Origin: Candidatus Vondammii sp. HM_W22
Lineage (GTDB): Bacteria > Pseudomonadota > Gammaproteobacteria > Chromatiales > Chromatiaceae
Reading direction: 5' to 3'
Length of the DNA stretch: 64,000 nucleotides
Assembly (NCBI RefSeq): GCF_022530855.2
Contig: NZ_CP099567.1
Coordinates: 2,542,001 to 2,606,000 of the forward strand
In this document: in pieces, positions 9,849 to 18,189 of the stretch
Numbering within the stretch: position 1 is the stretch's first letter
How the letters are laid out: the number at the start of each line of letters is the position of its first letter
Translations under genes and position numbers: made by a program
Notes under the pieces: model-generated
Told to the model about the DNA's origin: nothing
The model's input: the letters and a program-made list of their open reading frames with translations, nothing else
The model's database searches: none

Positions 9849-10541
9849 TCAGTGGCGGAGGAAAGTGAGGTCCCAGATGCCGAGCCCAAGTCGTTGTCCA
9901 CGCTGTTCAAATTTTGTGAGAGGGCGATAGTCCGGGCGCGAATGGAAGCTGCCGGTGCCTGTACTGTTACTAAAGTAGTCGTTTGCTGCGGTCATCTCTC
10001 TCATCATCTGTTTGGCATACTCTTCCCAGTCAGTGGCTGCATGGAAAAAGCCATTTGATTTGATAACCCGGGTTAGTTGTTCGACGAATGTTGCATTCAG
10101 TATTCGCCGTTTGTTGTGTTTTCTTTTGTGCCATGGATCGGGGAAAAAGAGAAAAACTGCGGCCAGGGTAGAATTGGCTATTCCATTTTTCAGCACATCC
10201 ACGGCATCATTTCGAATAACACGAACATTGGTTAGTTCCAATTCTTCGATTTTCAGCAGCAGATGTCCCATGCCCGGGCGGTGTACCTCGATACCTAGAT
10301 AGTTGATTTCAGGGTTGGCTTTTGCCATCTGTGCGAGTGAGTCACCGTTGCCAAAGCCGATCTCCAGATAGACTAGATTGTCATTGCCAAACAGGCTGGG
10401 CAGGTCAAGTTGCTGGTCTTGGTACTCGATACCAAATAGCGGCCAGATTGTATCGAAGGCACGCTGTTGTCCTGATGTGAGGCGGCCCTCCCGCAGAACA
10501 AAACTGCGGATAGGGCGGAGATGTTTTTCCTGTTCCGGCAT
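9849..10541 (-). CDS. trmB: tRNA (guanine-N7)-methyltransferase
   Basis: TrmB makes 7-methylguanosine at position 46 of tRNA variable loops. The 230-residue protein has the SAM-binding GFGNGDSLAQMA motif near residue 62, EVHRPGMGHLL near 100, the family hallmark FFPDPWHKRKHNKRR near 145, and the C-terminal RPLTKFEQRGQRLG. The length is normal (E. coli 239). The start overlaps the stop of a 25-codon frame as TAATG, suggesting translational coupling. The gene is complete and marks the chromosomal side of the prophage boundary. Confidence 0.95.
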   Translation of the reverse strand: MPEQEKHLRPIRSFVLREGRLTSGQQRAFDTIWPLFGIEYQDQQLDLPSLFGNDNLVYLEIGFGNGDSLAQMAKANPEINYLGIEVHRPGMGHLLLKIEELELTNVRVIRNDAVDVLKNGIANSTLAAVFLFFPDPWHKRKHNKRRILNATFVEQLTRVIKSNGFFHAATDWEEYAKQMMREMTAANDYFSNSTGTGSFHSRPDYRPLTKFEQRGQRLGLGIWDLTFLRH

Positions 10542-10618
10542 TAATGGGTATCCGTTAGGAAATCCTTAATGATGCCGCGCGCGATAATTTCCGCTTCTGA
10601 TTGAGATAATTGATTCAT
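10541..10618 (-). CDS. 25-codon ORF coupled to trmB
   Basis: A short frame starts with ATG at 10618 (MNQLSQSEAEIIARGIIKDF) and ends with a TAA that overlaps the trmB ATG. The composition looks like real helical protein rather than noise. It may be a coupling leader or the 3' remnant of an upstream gene lost when the prophage inserted. No family was recognised. Confidence 0.3.
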   Translation of the reverse strand: MNQLSQSEAEIIARGIIKDFLTDTH

Positions 10619-10656
10619 CTGAATCTTTTGGCATTCTTAAACAAAATGCAGAATAC

Positions 10657-11466
10657 CTAAAATAGTCCAGGCATGCACATCTGAGTGCCTGACAGCTTTG
10701 GTGCTTTCTCTGTGTTGTCGTTCCAGATCAGAAGCTCTCGGGCTTCTGATCCTCCTCCGCCTCCTACTGTGTACTTGATCGGCTTGCTGTCCATGTAGAG
10801 GCCGTCGAAGACTTCCCTCATCTCCGGGATGTCGTTGACTGAGATCATCAGCATGCCTTCAATGTCTCTAGCCAGTCTGGCCATCAGCTCGTAGTTGTCG
10901 AACGTCCAGTCGACTCCATAGCCTTCGGTCTTCCAGTACGGCGGATCGAGGTAGAAGAAGCTGTGTGGTCGGTCGTAGCGCTCGACTACCTTCTCCCAGC
11001 TCAGTGATTCAACCCAGACGCCGTCTAGCCTTAAGTGGGCCTGTGTGACGTCCTGTTCCATCCTCATCAGGTTGATCGGTGGCGGAGCGGTTGTTGCCGT
11101 GCCGAAGGTCTGGCCATCGACCCGGCCACCGAATGCTAGCTTCTGCAGGTAGTAGAGCCGGGCCGCTCTTTGGATATCGGTCAGGGTTTCCGGTTTCTTC
11201 TCCTGCTCCCACTCATAGAATCGGCGGCTGCTCAGCACATACCTGAACTGCCTGGCGAACTCTTCGGGGTGGGCCTGGATGACCCTGTACATCTTGATCA
11301 GGTCATCGTTGATGACCTCTACACCGCTGGGCGGCTTGGCAAAGAAGATCGCTGCAGCCCCGCAGAATGCTTCTACGTAGCACTGATGGACTGGCATGCG
11401 TGGCAGGATCCAGTCGATCAGACGGCCTTTGCCGCCGATCCAGGGTACTACTGGGTGATGTTTCAT
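10657..11466 (-). CDS. Prophage DNA adenine methyltransferase (D12 class)
   Basis: This 269-residue protein is a D12-class N6-adenine methylase like Dam. The SAM motif appears as PWIGGKGRLIDWI at the N-terminus and FCGAAAIFF near residue 35. The catalytic DPPY is in SFFYLDPPYWKTEGYG near residue 170. In Mu-like phages such a gene often follows the tail fibre genes and protects phage DNA from restriction. The recognition site cannot be read from sequence. It is the last prophage gene before trmB and looks intact. The 141 bp between it and the next prophage gene hold no gene I can support. Confidence 0.85.
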   Translation of the reverse strand: MKHHPVVPWIGGKGRLIDWILPRMPVHQCYVEAFCGAAAIFFAKPPSGVEVINDDLIKMYRVIQAHPEEFARQFRYVLSSRRFYEWEQEKKPETLTDIQRAARLYYLQKLAFGGRVDGQTFGTATTAPPPINLMRMEQDVTQAHLRLDGVWVESLSWEKVVERYDRPHSFFYLDPPYWKTEGYGVDWTFDNYELMARLARDIEGMLMISVNDIPEMREVFDGLYMDSKPIKYTVGGGGGSEARELLIWNDNTEKAPKLSGTQMCMPGLF

Positions 11467-11607
11467 AGTGAGCCTTTAATTCTGCTGTGGTAGGCTCCCC
11501 TTGCTCTGTACAGGGCGAGGAGGCCTTGGCTGGCTCACAGGGTGTTTTCCTGTGGGTTGGCGGCAGAGGGGGGTGTTGGCGCACTCCCTCTGTCGCTTCC
11601 TCTTTTA

Positions 11608-12303
11608 TTATCCGGTCCAGGTGATGGTTTCTATCTCTGCCTGGGCCACTTCGATTGTGGTGGTGATTTCAACTGCTTCGAGTTGGGCTGCTCTTTCGTA
11701 GAGCACTCCCAATAGCCGGACTTTCTCTGCGGCTGCTTCCTTGAATACCTGATTGATATGGGCTGCGGTGTGGAGGCGTTGTGCCTTAATACCGCTGCTG
11801 ACTTCAGTGCAGGTGTAGAGGATATCTACACCTGCGAGCCCGGCACCGACCAAGTTGATTTGGTCGATCTCTTTGTCGGTGTCGTAATGATGGCTGCTGC
11901 CCAGCGCATCGGAGTAGATGCCGGCACGTATCGCATTGCTGCATGCTTCTTTCAGCGCTCGGAGTTTTTCTGCTTTGGCATCGAACAACCGGACAGTGAC
12001 GGGGAGCTGGGTAAGCGCCTCTGCAGGTGGCTCAATGCCTATCTCCGTGATGGTGTGGTGGGAGCCGTCGGCCAGGTAGTACTCGTGCCCCCGGTGGTCG
12101 GCGGCCAGTTGCCAGCCTTCGCTGTAGACGTCGACCTGGTTTGCCCCGGCACCCAGTGGGGCGTCGGCGACTGCGTGGGCGGGTGGGGCCATGTAGACGG
12201 GTTCACCCGCTGACTCTGTCTCCAGCGGGTCGATGGCGGCAGTCATTGGGCCGAGATAGATGCCGCTTTCCGGGTTGTAGCTATGATAGATTGGCGCTGC
12301 CAT
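11608..12303 (-). CDS. Phage tail fibre assembly-type protein with DUF4376-like domain
   Basis: The 231-residue protein begins APIYHSYNPESGIYLGP, an N-terminus common in tail fibre assembly proteins. From about residue 125 it carries FDAKAEKLRALKEACSNAI and IRAGIYSDALG, typical of DUF4376 domains found next to tail collar proteins. It follows the collar-domain fibre gene by 17 bp and is probably its partner or chaperone. No lesion is seen. The exact function is inferred from position. Confidence 0.65.
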   Translation of the reverse strand: MAAPIYHSYNPESGIYLGPMTAAIDPLETESAGEPVYMAPPAHAVADAPLGAGANQVDVYSEGWQLAADHRGHEYYLADGSHHTITEIGIEPPAEALTQLPVTVRLFDAKAEKLRALKEACSNAIRAGIYSDALGSSHHYDTDKEIDQINLVGAGLAGVDILYTCTEVSSGIKAQRLHTAAHINQVFKEAAAEKVRLLGVLYERAAQLEAVEITTTIEVAQAEIETITWTG

Positions 12304-12319
12304 TTTGTCGATCCTCTTA

Positions 12320-12993
12320 TTAATATTTGATGCAGAACATCAGTGCTATATTGCGGGGCGGGTCTCTGAGCCTTGCGCGGTATTGGTGAATCGCACACCG
12401 TGTGCACCACTGATGCTATTACCATCGACCATGACGGGTGACGGCTCACCATTGACCGGTATAGTTACGCTGGTTGTCGCACCCGATGTTTGTCGTGCTG
12501 AAGTGAACCTTGAATAACTGGTGTCAGCGGTTTGTGAGCTACGGAGTGCTCGTCCACTGTCGATGCCGCGACTGTTATCCCAGCCACGAATGAACTCACC
12601 GCGCAGATCCGGCAGGTTGAATGTTGTCGAACCATCTCCTGCGCCAAACCCCGTCCCGATAACGGCAAACAGGTCGCTGTAGGTCGTTCTGTTAATGGCG
12701 GCACCGTTGCACTCGAGGTAGCCAGTGGGCAAGGCTCCATCACCCCAAGTAATGACTGCGCCGCTGGGAATACCGGACTGCTGACTGGCAACAATGAGTG
12801 CCTGAATTTTGGTCAGCAGCTGAGTGTTATCCGCCTTATCAAGCGCACCACCGTCCTCCTCAATGACTGCCGCAATCTCCTCCTGGACAGAGTTCAGCCA
12901 ATCATCCGTGACCTGGGTGGCAGGGGTTGCGGTCTGTGGGTCACCCTCGGTAAAAACGTTGTTGTTGTGGCCTGGGCCATCGATTCGATGCAT
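12320..12993 (-). pseudogene. Tail collar / tail fibre protein, frameshifted at its 3' end
   Basis: From the ATG at 12993 (MHRIDGPGHNNNVFTEGDP) the protein has the phage collar domain: SGAVITWGDGALPTGYLECN, YSDLFAVIGTGFGAGDGSTT and FNLPDLRGEFIRGWD. The expected ending is ETRPRNIALMFCIKY. In the sequence one C is missing from a C-run near 12355, so the frame stops early at 12346 after ETRPAI, while the correct ending is still readable in the next frame to a TAA at 12320. Only eight residues are altered or lost, so the product might still fold. Sequencing error in the homopolymer is possible. Confidence 0.75.
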
Positions 12994-12994
12994 A

Positions 12995-13580
12995 TCAGCC
13001 TCCGTAGGCAAAGAGTGGTGTGGTGTGGGCGGGTCCGAGTCGTTTGATTGCGCACTCGAGGATCTCGTTACCCCAGTCGCGCAGGGGGTCACCAGCCGCC
13101 CCTCCCGCTGTCGGTTGGGTGATGGTGGTTTCGGGGGGCATTGACCTGCCATGCGTGATGCCAGGTATCGCTTGAGGTCACATCACCGGCCTGACTGCCG
13201 GCAACGAACGGCTGGAGTTCGCTGATGGTGATGACATAGCCCAAAGACGCGGCCAGGTCGATAAAGAACTGCCGGGACTGGCCGCCGATGTTGGTCAATT
13301 TCGCATGGAGCACAGCGCGCCGTTCAGCCGTAGTATCAGCAGCGGTGGTGCAGCTGTCGGGGAGACCGGCAACCCGCTCCCAGTCGATGAGCGGCTCGTA
13401 GGCGGTGCGCGGATCCGCCTCCTCGAGCAGGGCCGCCACCCGGCCGTCGACGCGGGCCAGCTCTTCAGCCAGGGCTGACAATAATCCGGTGAGGTTGGTG
13501 TCGGGCTCACGGGTCCAGGCGATACCCTGGGGCAGCAGGGCCTGTAGTTGGGTCAGGTAGTGAGCGGCGCTCATGCCCAT
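12995..13580 (-). pseudogene. Baseplate/tail protein of the YmfQ / Mu gp48 type, frameshifted
   Basis: The frame begins MGMSAAHYLTQLQALLPQG and continues with AWTREPDTNLTGLLSALAEE, the DUF2313 pattern of Mu gp48 and YmfQ. At a run of six Cs near 13141 the frame shifts: as written it ends in NHHHPTDSGRGGW, but with one C removed it reads NAPETTITQPT, DPLRDWGNEILECAIKRL and AHTTPLFAYGG, the normal ending, stopping at 12995 just before the fibre gene. The neighbour gp47 overlaps by 10 bp. It is either a disrupted gene or a base-calling error. Confidence 0.75.
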
Positions 13581-14638
13581 GTGATCACTCCCGGTACGGC
13601 AATCTGGCCAGCGATGTGGGTGATGTCTGCAGCCGGGTTGGTGAGCAGGTGATCGGCCTCACCGGCGGCGATGCTGATCGCCTCTCTTATATGGCTGAGC
13701 AGAAGGGTGCCGCCGGGTTCGCCCTCGCGCTGGATCAGGTCGATAATCTCGGCCTCGACGGCGTCTTTGACGGCTTGGGTGTTGGGTGACAGGCCGCTGA
13801 TGGTGAGGTCGAGCGGCATGGCCACCGGGGCGATGACGGTGGGGTCGGCAGTCACCGGGCGCACGCCGTCTATGTATGTTTGAACTGCGTCGATGACGGC
13901 CTGCTCGGGGATGCCGTTGGCGTTGGCGGTGGCGTCGTCGGTCATGATGCGGATGCTCACGCCGTTGGCGGCCAGCTCCTGGGGGGTGATCCAGACACGG
14001 GTGACGTCGCTGTGGCCTACCAGTGCCCAGGCGATGTAGTCGTGAACGGCACCACCGTGGGGTGGTTCCTGGATGCGGACCAGCAGACGTGAACGCAGGC
14101 CGTCATCGTCCTCGCCCTCCGCGCCGCCGCTCAGTCCACCGGCGGCCACGGTGGCCTGGAAGAGCACACCGGCAATGGGTGAGACCAGGTTGAGAGTAAC
14201 CCCGGCATCGGCATTGCCATCAGTGCCGGCCAGGCTGGGGGTAACAATCGCCGAAGCGGTGCTGGCGGCAATGGTCACCTCGGCACTGGTGGAGTACTCC
14301 ACGCCATCGGAGCGCTGCAACAGGGTGCCTGCCGGGATCACCACTCCATCGGTACCGGTAAAATCGACACTGCCGGTGGTGGCTACGGCTGCACGCCGGG
14401 CTACCTTCCAAACCGATGCCCAGCGCTCGAGGCGCTCGGCATCGGCGGTGTCGGGCAGCACCTGTTGTGCAATGTGGTCGAGGTAGCCATAGAGGCCGTG
14501 GGTTGCACCTGCCACTACGCGGGCCAGTTCACCATTGACCGAACGGCGCAGTTTGGCGTCGGCACCCGGCAGGCGTGCCTCGATATCACCGGCGATACGT
14601 GCTTTCTGGGTCTGCAGGTCGGGTCTATTAAACGGCAT
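13571..14638 (-). CDS. Baseplate assembly protein J (Mu gp47-like)
   Basis: This 355-residue protein forms part of the wedge of contractile-tail baseplates. Features match baseplate_J proteins: an N-terminal helical region (MPFNRPDLQTQKARIAGDIE), ERWASVWKVARRAA, DGVVIPAGTLLQRSDG near residue 100, the GGLSGGAEGEDDDGLRSRLL segment near 165, and PPHGGAVHDYIAWAL. Its start abuts the gp46-like stop. The gene is intact and long, one of the best preserved of the prophage. Confidence 0.88.
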   Translation of the reverse strand: MPFNRPDLQTQKARIAGDIEARLPGADAKLRRSVNGELARVVAGATHGLYGYLDHIAQQVLPDTADAERLERWASVWKVARRAAVATTGSVDFTGTDGVVIPAGTLLQRSDGVEYSTSAEVTIAASTASAIVTPSLAGTDGNADAGVTLNLVSPIAGVLFQATVAAGGLSGGAEGEDDDGLRSRLLVRIQEPPHGGAVHDYIAWALVGHSDVTRVWITPQELAANGVSIRIMTDDATANANGIPEQAVIDAVQTYIDGVRPVTADPTVIAPVAMPLDLTISGLSPNTQAVKDAVEAEIIDLIQREGEPGGTLLLSHIREAISIAAGEADHLLTNPAADITHIAGQIAVPGVITWA

Positions 14639-15100
14639 TTAAATGTGCTCCCAGAGGGTGTTAAAACGGTATTCACTATCGCCCTGGGGGCGGGTGATCT
14701 TGATATGCAGATTCAGCCAACCACTGCCGGCGCTGGTTGCCAATACGGAGACAGCACTAGCGACACCGTCATCGATCAGCCACTGCAGGGCCTCTTCTGC
14801 ATACTCTTTGGCGCGGGCCAGCACATCGGGAAGTTGTTTTTCACGCGCCAATAGCCAGAGGCGGGAGCCGATGCGATCGCCCTCAATGTCGGCCAGGGTG
14901 TCGGTCCACCAGCCACGGCGGTTGTCGGTGCCGTCGGGGATGGTGTCATCGGTCTCGGCGCGTCTATCGGTAAATAGCGAGATGATGACGGCAGTCTGCA
15001 GGCTGTCGTCGGTGGCTAGGTCGGCGCCGTTGAGCGCCAGGTCAAATAGTGACGGCCGGCCCTCGCCTTGATCGATCATCTGCAGGGCGATATCGGTCAT
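14639..15100 (-). CDS. Phage baseplate protein GP46
   Basis: The 153-residue protein from ATG 15100 resembles Mu gp46 (GP46 family): SLFDLALNGADLATDDSLQT, AVIISLFTDRRAETDDTIPD, RRGWWTDTLADIEGDRIGSR, and ITRPQGDSEYRFNTLWEHI at the end. GP46 belongs to the baseplate. The start overlaps the previous gene's stop as ATGA, indicating coupling. A longer in-frame start at 15139 would overlap gp45 more and is less likely. Confidence 0.85.
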   Translation of the reverse strand: MTDIALQMIDQGEGRPSLFDLALNGADLATDDSLQTAVIISLFTDRRAETDDTIPDGTDNRRGWWTDTLADIEGDRIGSRLWLLAREKQLPDVLARAKEYAEEALQWLIDDGVASAVSVLATSAGSGWLNLHIKITRPQGDSEYRFNTLWEHI

Positions 15101-15612
15101 GAGCACCTCACCTTTTCTGAGCCTTCGACGATTGGCCACAGACCGGCACTGGAGCCGCCCCCAACTTCAACTTTGTCACCAACACGGGCAATACGACCAC
15201 CGCCTTCACCTGCCAGGTGGATGTCGTCGCTGTTTATCACCACCTTGGGGGATGTCACCTCTATGCGGTCGCGATGAAGGATGAAGGATTGGCCCATATC
15301 GTCGTAGAGAGCTACCTCCCCAGAGGCCAATCCCTTGAGACGATAGCGACGATCATCGGTGGCGATTACAATGGTGTGGGCGCGGCTGCCGCCGACGGCA
15401 AGAGCCACCGCTTCAGCACCTGGCTGGGGGTTACTGGTGAATCCATACTCCTGCACCCGCTCAACCTCTGCGGTCTCGTCGGCTAACAGGGTGATCTGCA
15501 CCTCCTGGAGGCCGTGACCATCGTTGACCAGGTTGATGACGGCGCGGCTGACCATGATCCGGAGGCGGCGAGTGAGTGGAGCCAGTAATCTACGCACCGA
15601 AACCTCCCTCAT
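15097..15612 (-). CDS. Baseplate spike protein (Mu gp45 / gpV-like)
   Basis: This 171-residue protein matches Mu gp45, the membrane-piercing spike. Key segments are VINLVNDGHGLQEVQITLLA, VQEYGFTSNPQPGAEAVAL, TDDRRYRLKGLASGEVALYD and the beta-helical HRDRIEVTSPKVVINSDDIH. It ends with a glycine-rich stretch. It overlaps gp44 by 23 bp upstream and gp46 downstream, consistent with one tail operon. Intact. Confidence 0.85.
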   Translation of the reverse strand: MREVSVRRLLAPLTRRLRIMVSRAVINLVNDGHGLQEVQITLLADETAEVERVQEYGFTSNPQPGAEAVALAVGGSRAHTIVIATDDRRYRLKGLASGEVALYDDMGQSFILHRDRIEVTSPKVVINSDDIHLAGEGGGRIARVGDKVEVGGGSSAGLWPIVEGSEKVRCS

Positions 15613-16606
15613 CCGCTTTGGGTTCGGGCAGTTCGATCAGGTCAAACGCTTGGGGCAGCATCACGGTCAGCTCTGCGCTTTCGCCTCGGTCATCGAGCAC
15701 CAGGGTGACGGCGATGATCAGCATCTCCTGGTTAATACCCATGTAGTCATCGTCAACGGGGATGAGCCAGTTGGGTGACCAGAGCGCACCGCCCTGGTCG
15801 CGCCATCCCTGTACCGTATAGGTGACGCTTTGGGATCGACCTGCATTGACGTTACGCTGCCAGGTGGCGCGTGTTTTGGCAGCTGCGGCATCGATGGGAT
15901 CGTCGGAGACGATGGTCATGGGGCGGTGGCGTTTTATGGCTGAGTCGCTCACCGTTGCGAAGATCTGGTAGGCCTGGGCAGCATCACTGAACGCATTGCC
16001 TGCTGCCTGACCCTTGATCTTGTAAACACTGAAGCGGTTGCGGTGGGAGAAGTGGCCCTTGGCCTCCTTGATGTTGTCGCCCAGTTTTAGTTTGCCGGCA
16101 GCGCGTTGGCTACCGGCCCGGGTGATCAACAATAGCCCGCGAATACGCGCAGCACGTTCCAGCGCCTCAAAGGCGGTTTCCCCTTCATTGTTCTTGAGCC
16201 CGGAGAAGGCCGCACCGGTATCGGTGACTGCCCGTACACTAATGTTGAATGGTGCACAGAGCTTCTCTGCTATCTGTAACAGGGTCTGCCCCTTCCATTG
16301 AAACGAGGGTGCAGAGCAGTCCACCAGGTCGGCGGTGGCATCACGGCCCTTGGCGGTGATGCCGTGGCTCTTGCTGCTGTACTGTGGATCTACATCATCG
16401 ACATGGCCGGTGATGACAGTCTCGCCATCAATGCTGATGCGGCAGGCAGTGCCCGGCCGGATGGGTCGGCGGGTCGTCTGGCCGCTCCACTTCTCGGTAT
16501 GCTCCAGCTCGAATTGGCCGCTGATCTGTTCGATGCCGCGCTGAATGCGGATGGCTTTCCAGCCACCGTAGCGGGTGCCGTTGGTTTCGAGGCGCACGTC
16601 AGACAT
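15590..16606 (-). CDS. Baseplate hub protein (Mu gp44 / gpP-like)
   Basis: The 338-residue protein is a gpD/gp27-type hub that carries the spike. It begins with VRLETNGTRYGGWKAIRIQR and contains ISIDGETVITGHVDDVDPQY, SHGITAKGRDATADLVDCSA, and a late TYTVQGWRDQGGALWSPNWL followed by DDYMGINQEMLII. These match Mu gpP proteins. The gene overlaps the broken gp43 upstream by 8 bp. Intact. Confidence 0.87.
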   Translation of the reverse strand: MSDVRLETNGTRYGGWKAIRIQRGIEQISGQFELEHTEKWSGQTTRRPIRPGTACRISIDGETVITGHVDDVDPQYSSKSHGITAKGRDATADLVDCSAPSFQWKGQTLLQIAEKLCAPFNISVRAVTDTGAAFSGLKNNEGETAFEALERAARIRGLLLITRAGSQRAAGKLKLGDNIKEAKGHFSHRNRFSVYKIKGQAAGNAFSDAAQAYQIFATVSDSAIKRHRPMTIVSDDPIDAAAAKTRATWQRNVNAGRSQSVTYTVQGWRDQGGALWSPNWLIPVDDDYMGINQEMLIIAVTLVLDDRGESAELTVMLPQAFDLIELPEPKADEGGFGA

Positions 16607-17778
16607 TGAGTATCTCCAACGTATTGCCGCCGACGACGAAACCGGGGTGGCGGATCCGGTTGCGTGAAATCAGATCTGCATCCCTGCCGGCATCTCCATA
16701 GACCTGATGGGCCACTACCAATGCAGGCAGCGTAGTGGCCGGGGTGTGGTGACTGAGTCGAGGCAGCTGGGTGCCGCGATCGGCAATGTCTCGCACCAGA
16801 GCGATGCGCAGATCTGCCAGTGCCTGGTAGACGCTATCGTCAGCCGTTTCCATCTCCATATCGAGCCGCTCAGCCAGCTCGTCGCGGAGGGTGATCGCCT
16901 GGGTGTAGTTGTCGTATTCCACGGTGGCCGTGGTCCGTGTTGCTTCGATGATGGTGCTGCGGCGAATCAGTGCGGTGATGGCGGTCTAGTTTGATGACTG
17001 AATTGTGCGGCTGGAGGTGGTGGTGGCCACGGTTGCCAGCTTATCACCAAAGCTGAAGAGCCCTCGCAGCGACGCCAGTGAATTCAGGGGGCTTGTTACC
17101 TTGCTTTTAAGGCCGCCTAAAAGGCCGGTAAAGCGATCGGCCAAACTGGATGGTGTGCCAGATCAGGCTGGGCAGGTCTCCAGAGAGGGTGGCGAGATCC
17201 GGCCCCAGAGACTCCAACCCGGGTATGGAGGCAACCGCATCGTCGATACTGTCGGTGGCACTGTTGAGATCGACGAGGGCGCCGTTACGAACGAACTCCG
17301 GCACGTCGTCGGTGCTGAATGATTTAGCAAAGTCTGCAGACGCAGCGACTATTGCCACATCCGCCTTGGCATCGATCACCTGGCGGGTGTCGATGACGGC
17401 ATCGGGCCGGGTGTTCTCTCCAGACTCGACAAAGGTGATGGTGAACTTGGCCATGCCGCCGTCGCGAGTGCTTTCGCGCTTGCGGGCGTTGCGGACAGCG
17501 ACGCGCAGGGTGCCCATGAACGGGTGGACCAGGGTGCCGGCGCCGGGTTTTTCCAGTGCCTCGATCAGTGCGTCACGGGCGGTCATGTAATCGGGACCAA
17601 TGACGAAACACTCTACATTGTGCTCGCGGGCCTTGCGCCCCAGGTCTTCTACATAGGGCTTATCGCGCAGTGGGTACTCATGGAGTTCGTTGCGACGGCC
17701 GAAGCTCATGCCGTCGGTTTCGATAACGAACTCGGCGTCACGGAATTTGCCCTGTCTCAGATTATCGCGCCAAGACAT
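16599..17778 (-). pseudogene. DNA circularisation protein N (Mu gp43-like), broken
   Basis: The N-terminal 223 codons (17778-17107) show the DNA_circ_N pattern: SWRDNLRQGKFRDAEFVIET, RRNELHEYPLRDKPYVEDLG and FTITFVESGENTRPDAVIDT. The frame then shifts near 17113. The second frame continues with GGLKSKVTSPLNSLASLRGL, meets a TAG at 16987, and goes on through EYDNYTQAITLRDELAERLD to a natural end at 16599. One frameshift plus one nonsense codon thus split one gene of about 390 codons. Its product is needed in the Mu tail or baseplate, so the tail is unlikely to assemble. Confidence 0.75.
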
Positions 17779-17818
17779 GTGCTACGATCTCTGTCGGGTT
17801 TAATTCAAGGAAAGAACG

Positions 17819-18187
17819 ATGCTTCGCACAATCTGGAATATGATTATTGGGCTGGTGGTGCTTATCGCTGCGCTCAGTTTCTTTTATGGTAACGATACAT
17901 CTGTAGACACTGATAAAATAGATGAGTACCGACAAATAGCGACCTCCATAGGGCTGGATTTTGACCGGGAATATGGCTACAGGGAATATGCAGATATCAA
18001 AAGAACAAACCAACTGGGTGTTGCTGGAGAGTATGAGTTTTTCCAAATAGGTGATGAGGTTGAGTCCATCTACTTTGCAAATAAAAATGTGACCGTAGTC
18101 AGGCGCATACGCCATGCTGAACCCTATAGCTACGTCAAGCTGCTGCGATTGGCAAAAGGGAGGGTTCCTGATCTGCATCTGTGCTGA
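17819..18187 (+). CDS. Small membrane-anchored protein, possible prophage moron
   Basis: This 122-residue protein is read against the direction of the surrounding tail genes. It has an N-terminal membrane helix (IWNMIIGLVVLIAALSFFYG, residues 5-24), then a soluble domain rich in charged residues with no recognised family. A good Shine-Dalgarno (AAGGAAAG) precedes the ATG by about 6 bp. It sits between gp43 and the tape measure gene, a classic place for accessory genes expressed from the prophage. The AT content is higher than in its neighbours, suggesting separate acquisition. Function unknown. Confidence 0.6.
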   Translation: MLRTIWNMIIGLVVLIAALSFFYGNDTSVDTDKIDEYRQIATSIGLDFDREYGYREYADIKRTNQLGVAGEYEFFQIGDEVESIYFANKNVTVVRRIRHAEPYSYVKLLRLAKGRVPDLHLC

Positions 18188-18189
18188 CA

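Noticed and set aside
11303-11584. Open frame on the minus strand overlapping the Dam-type methylase
   Set aside because: Most of it runs inside the methylase gene in another frame and the composition (proline, arginine, serine) is typical of a shadow frame.
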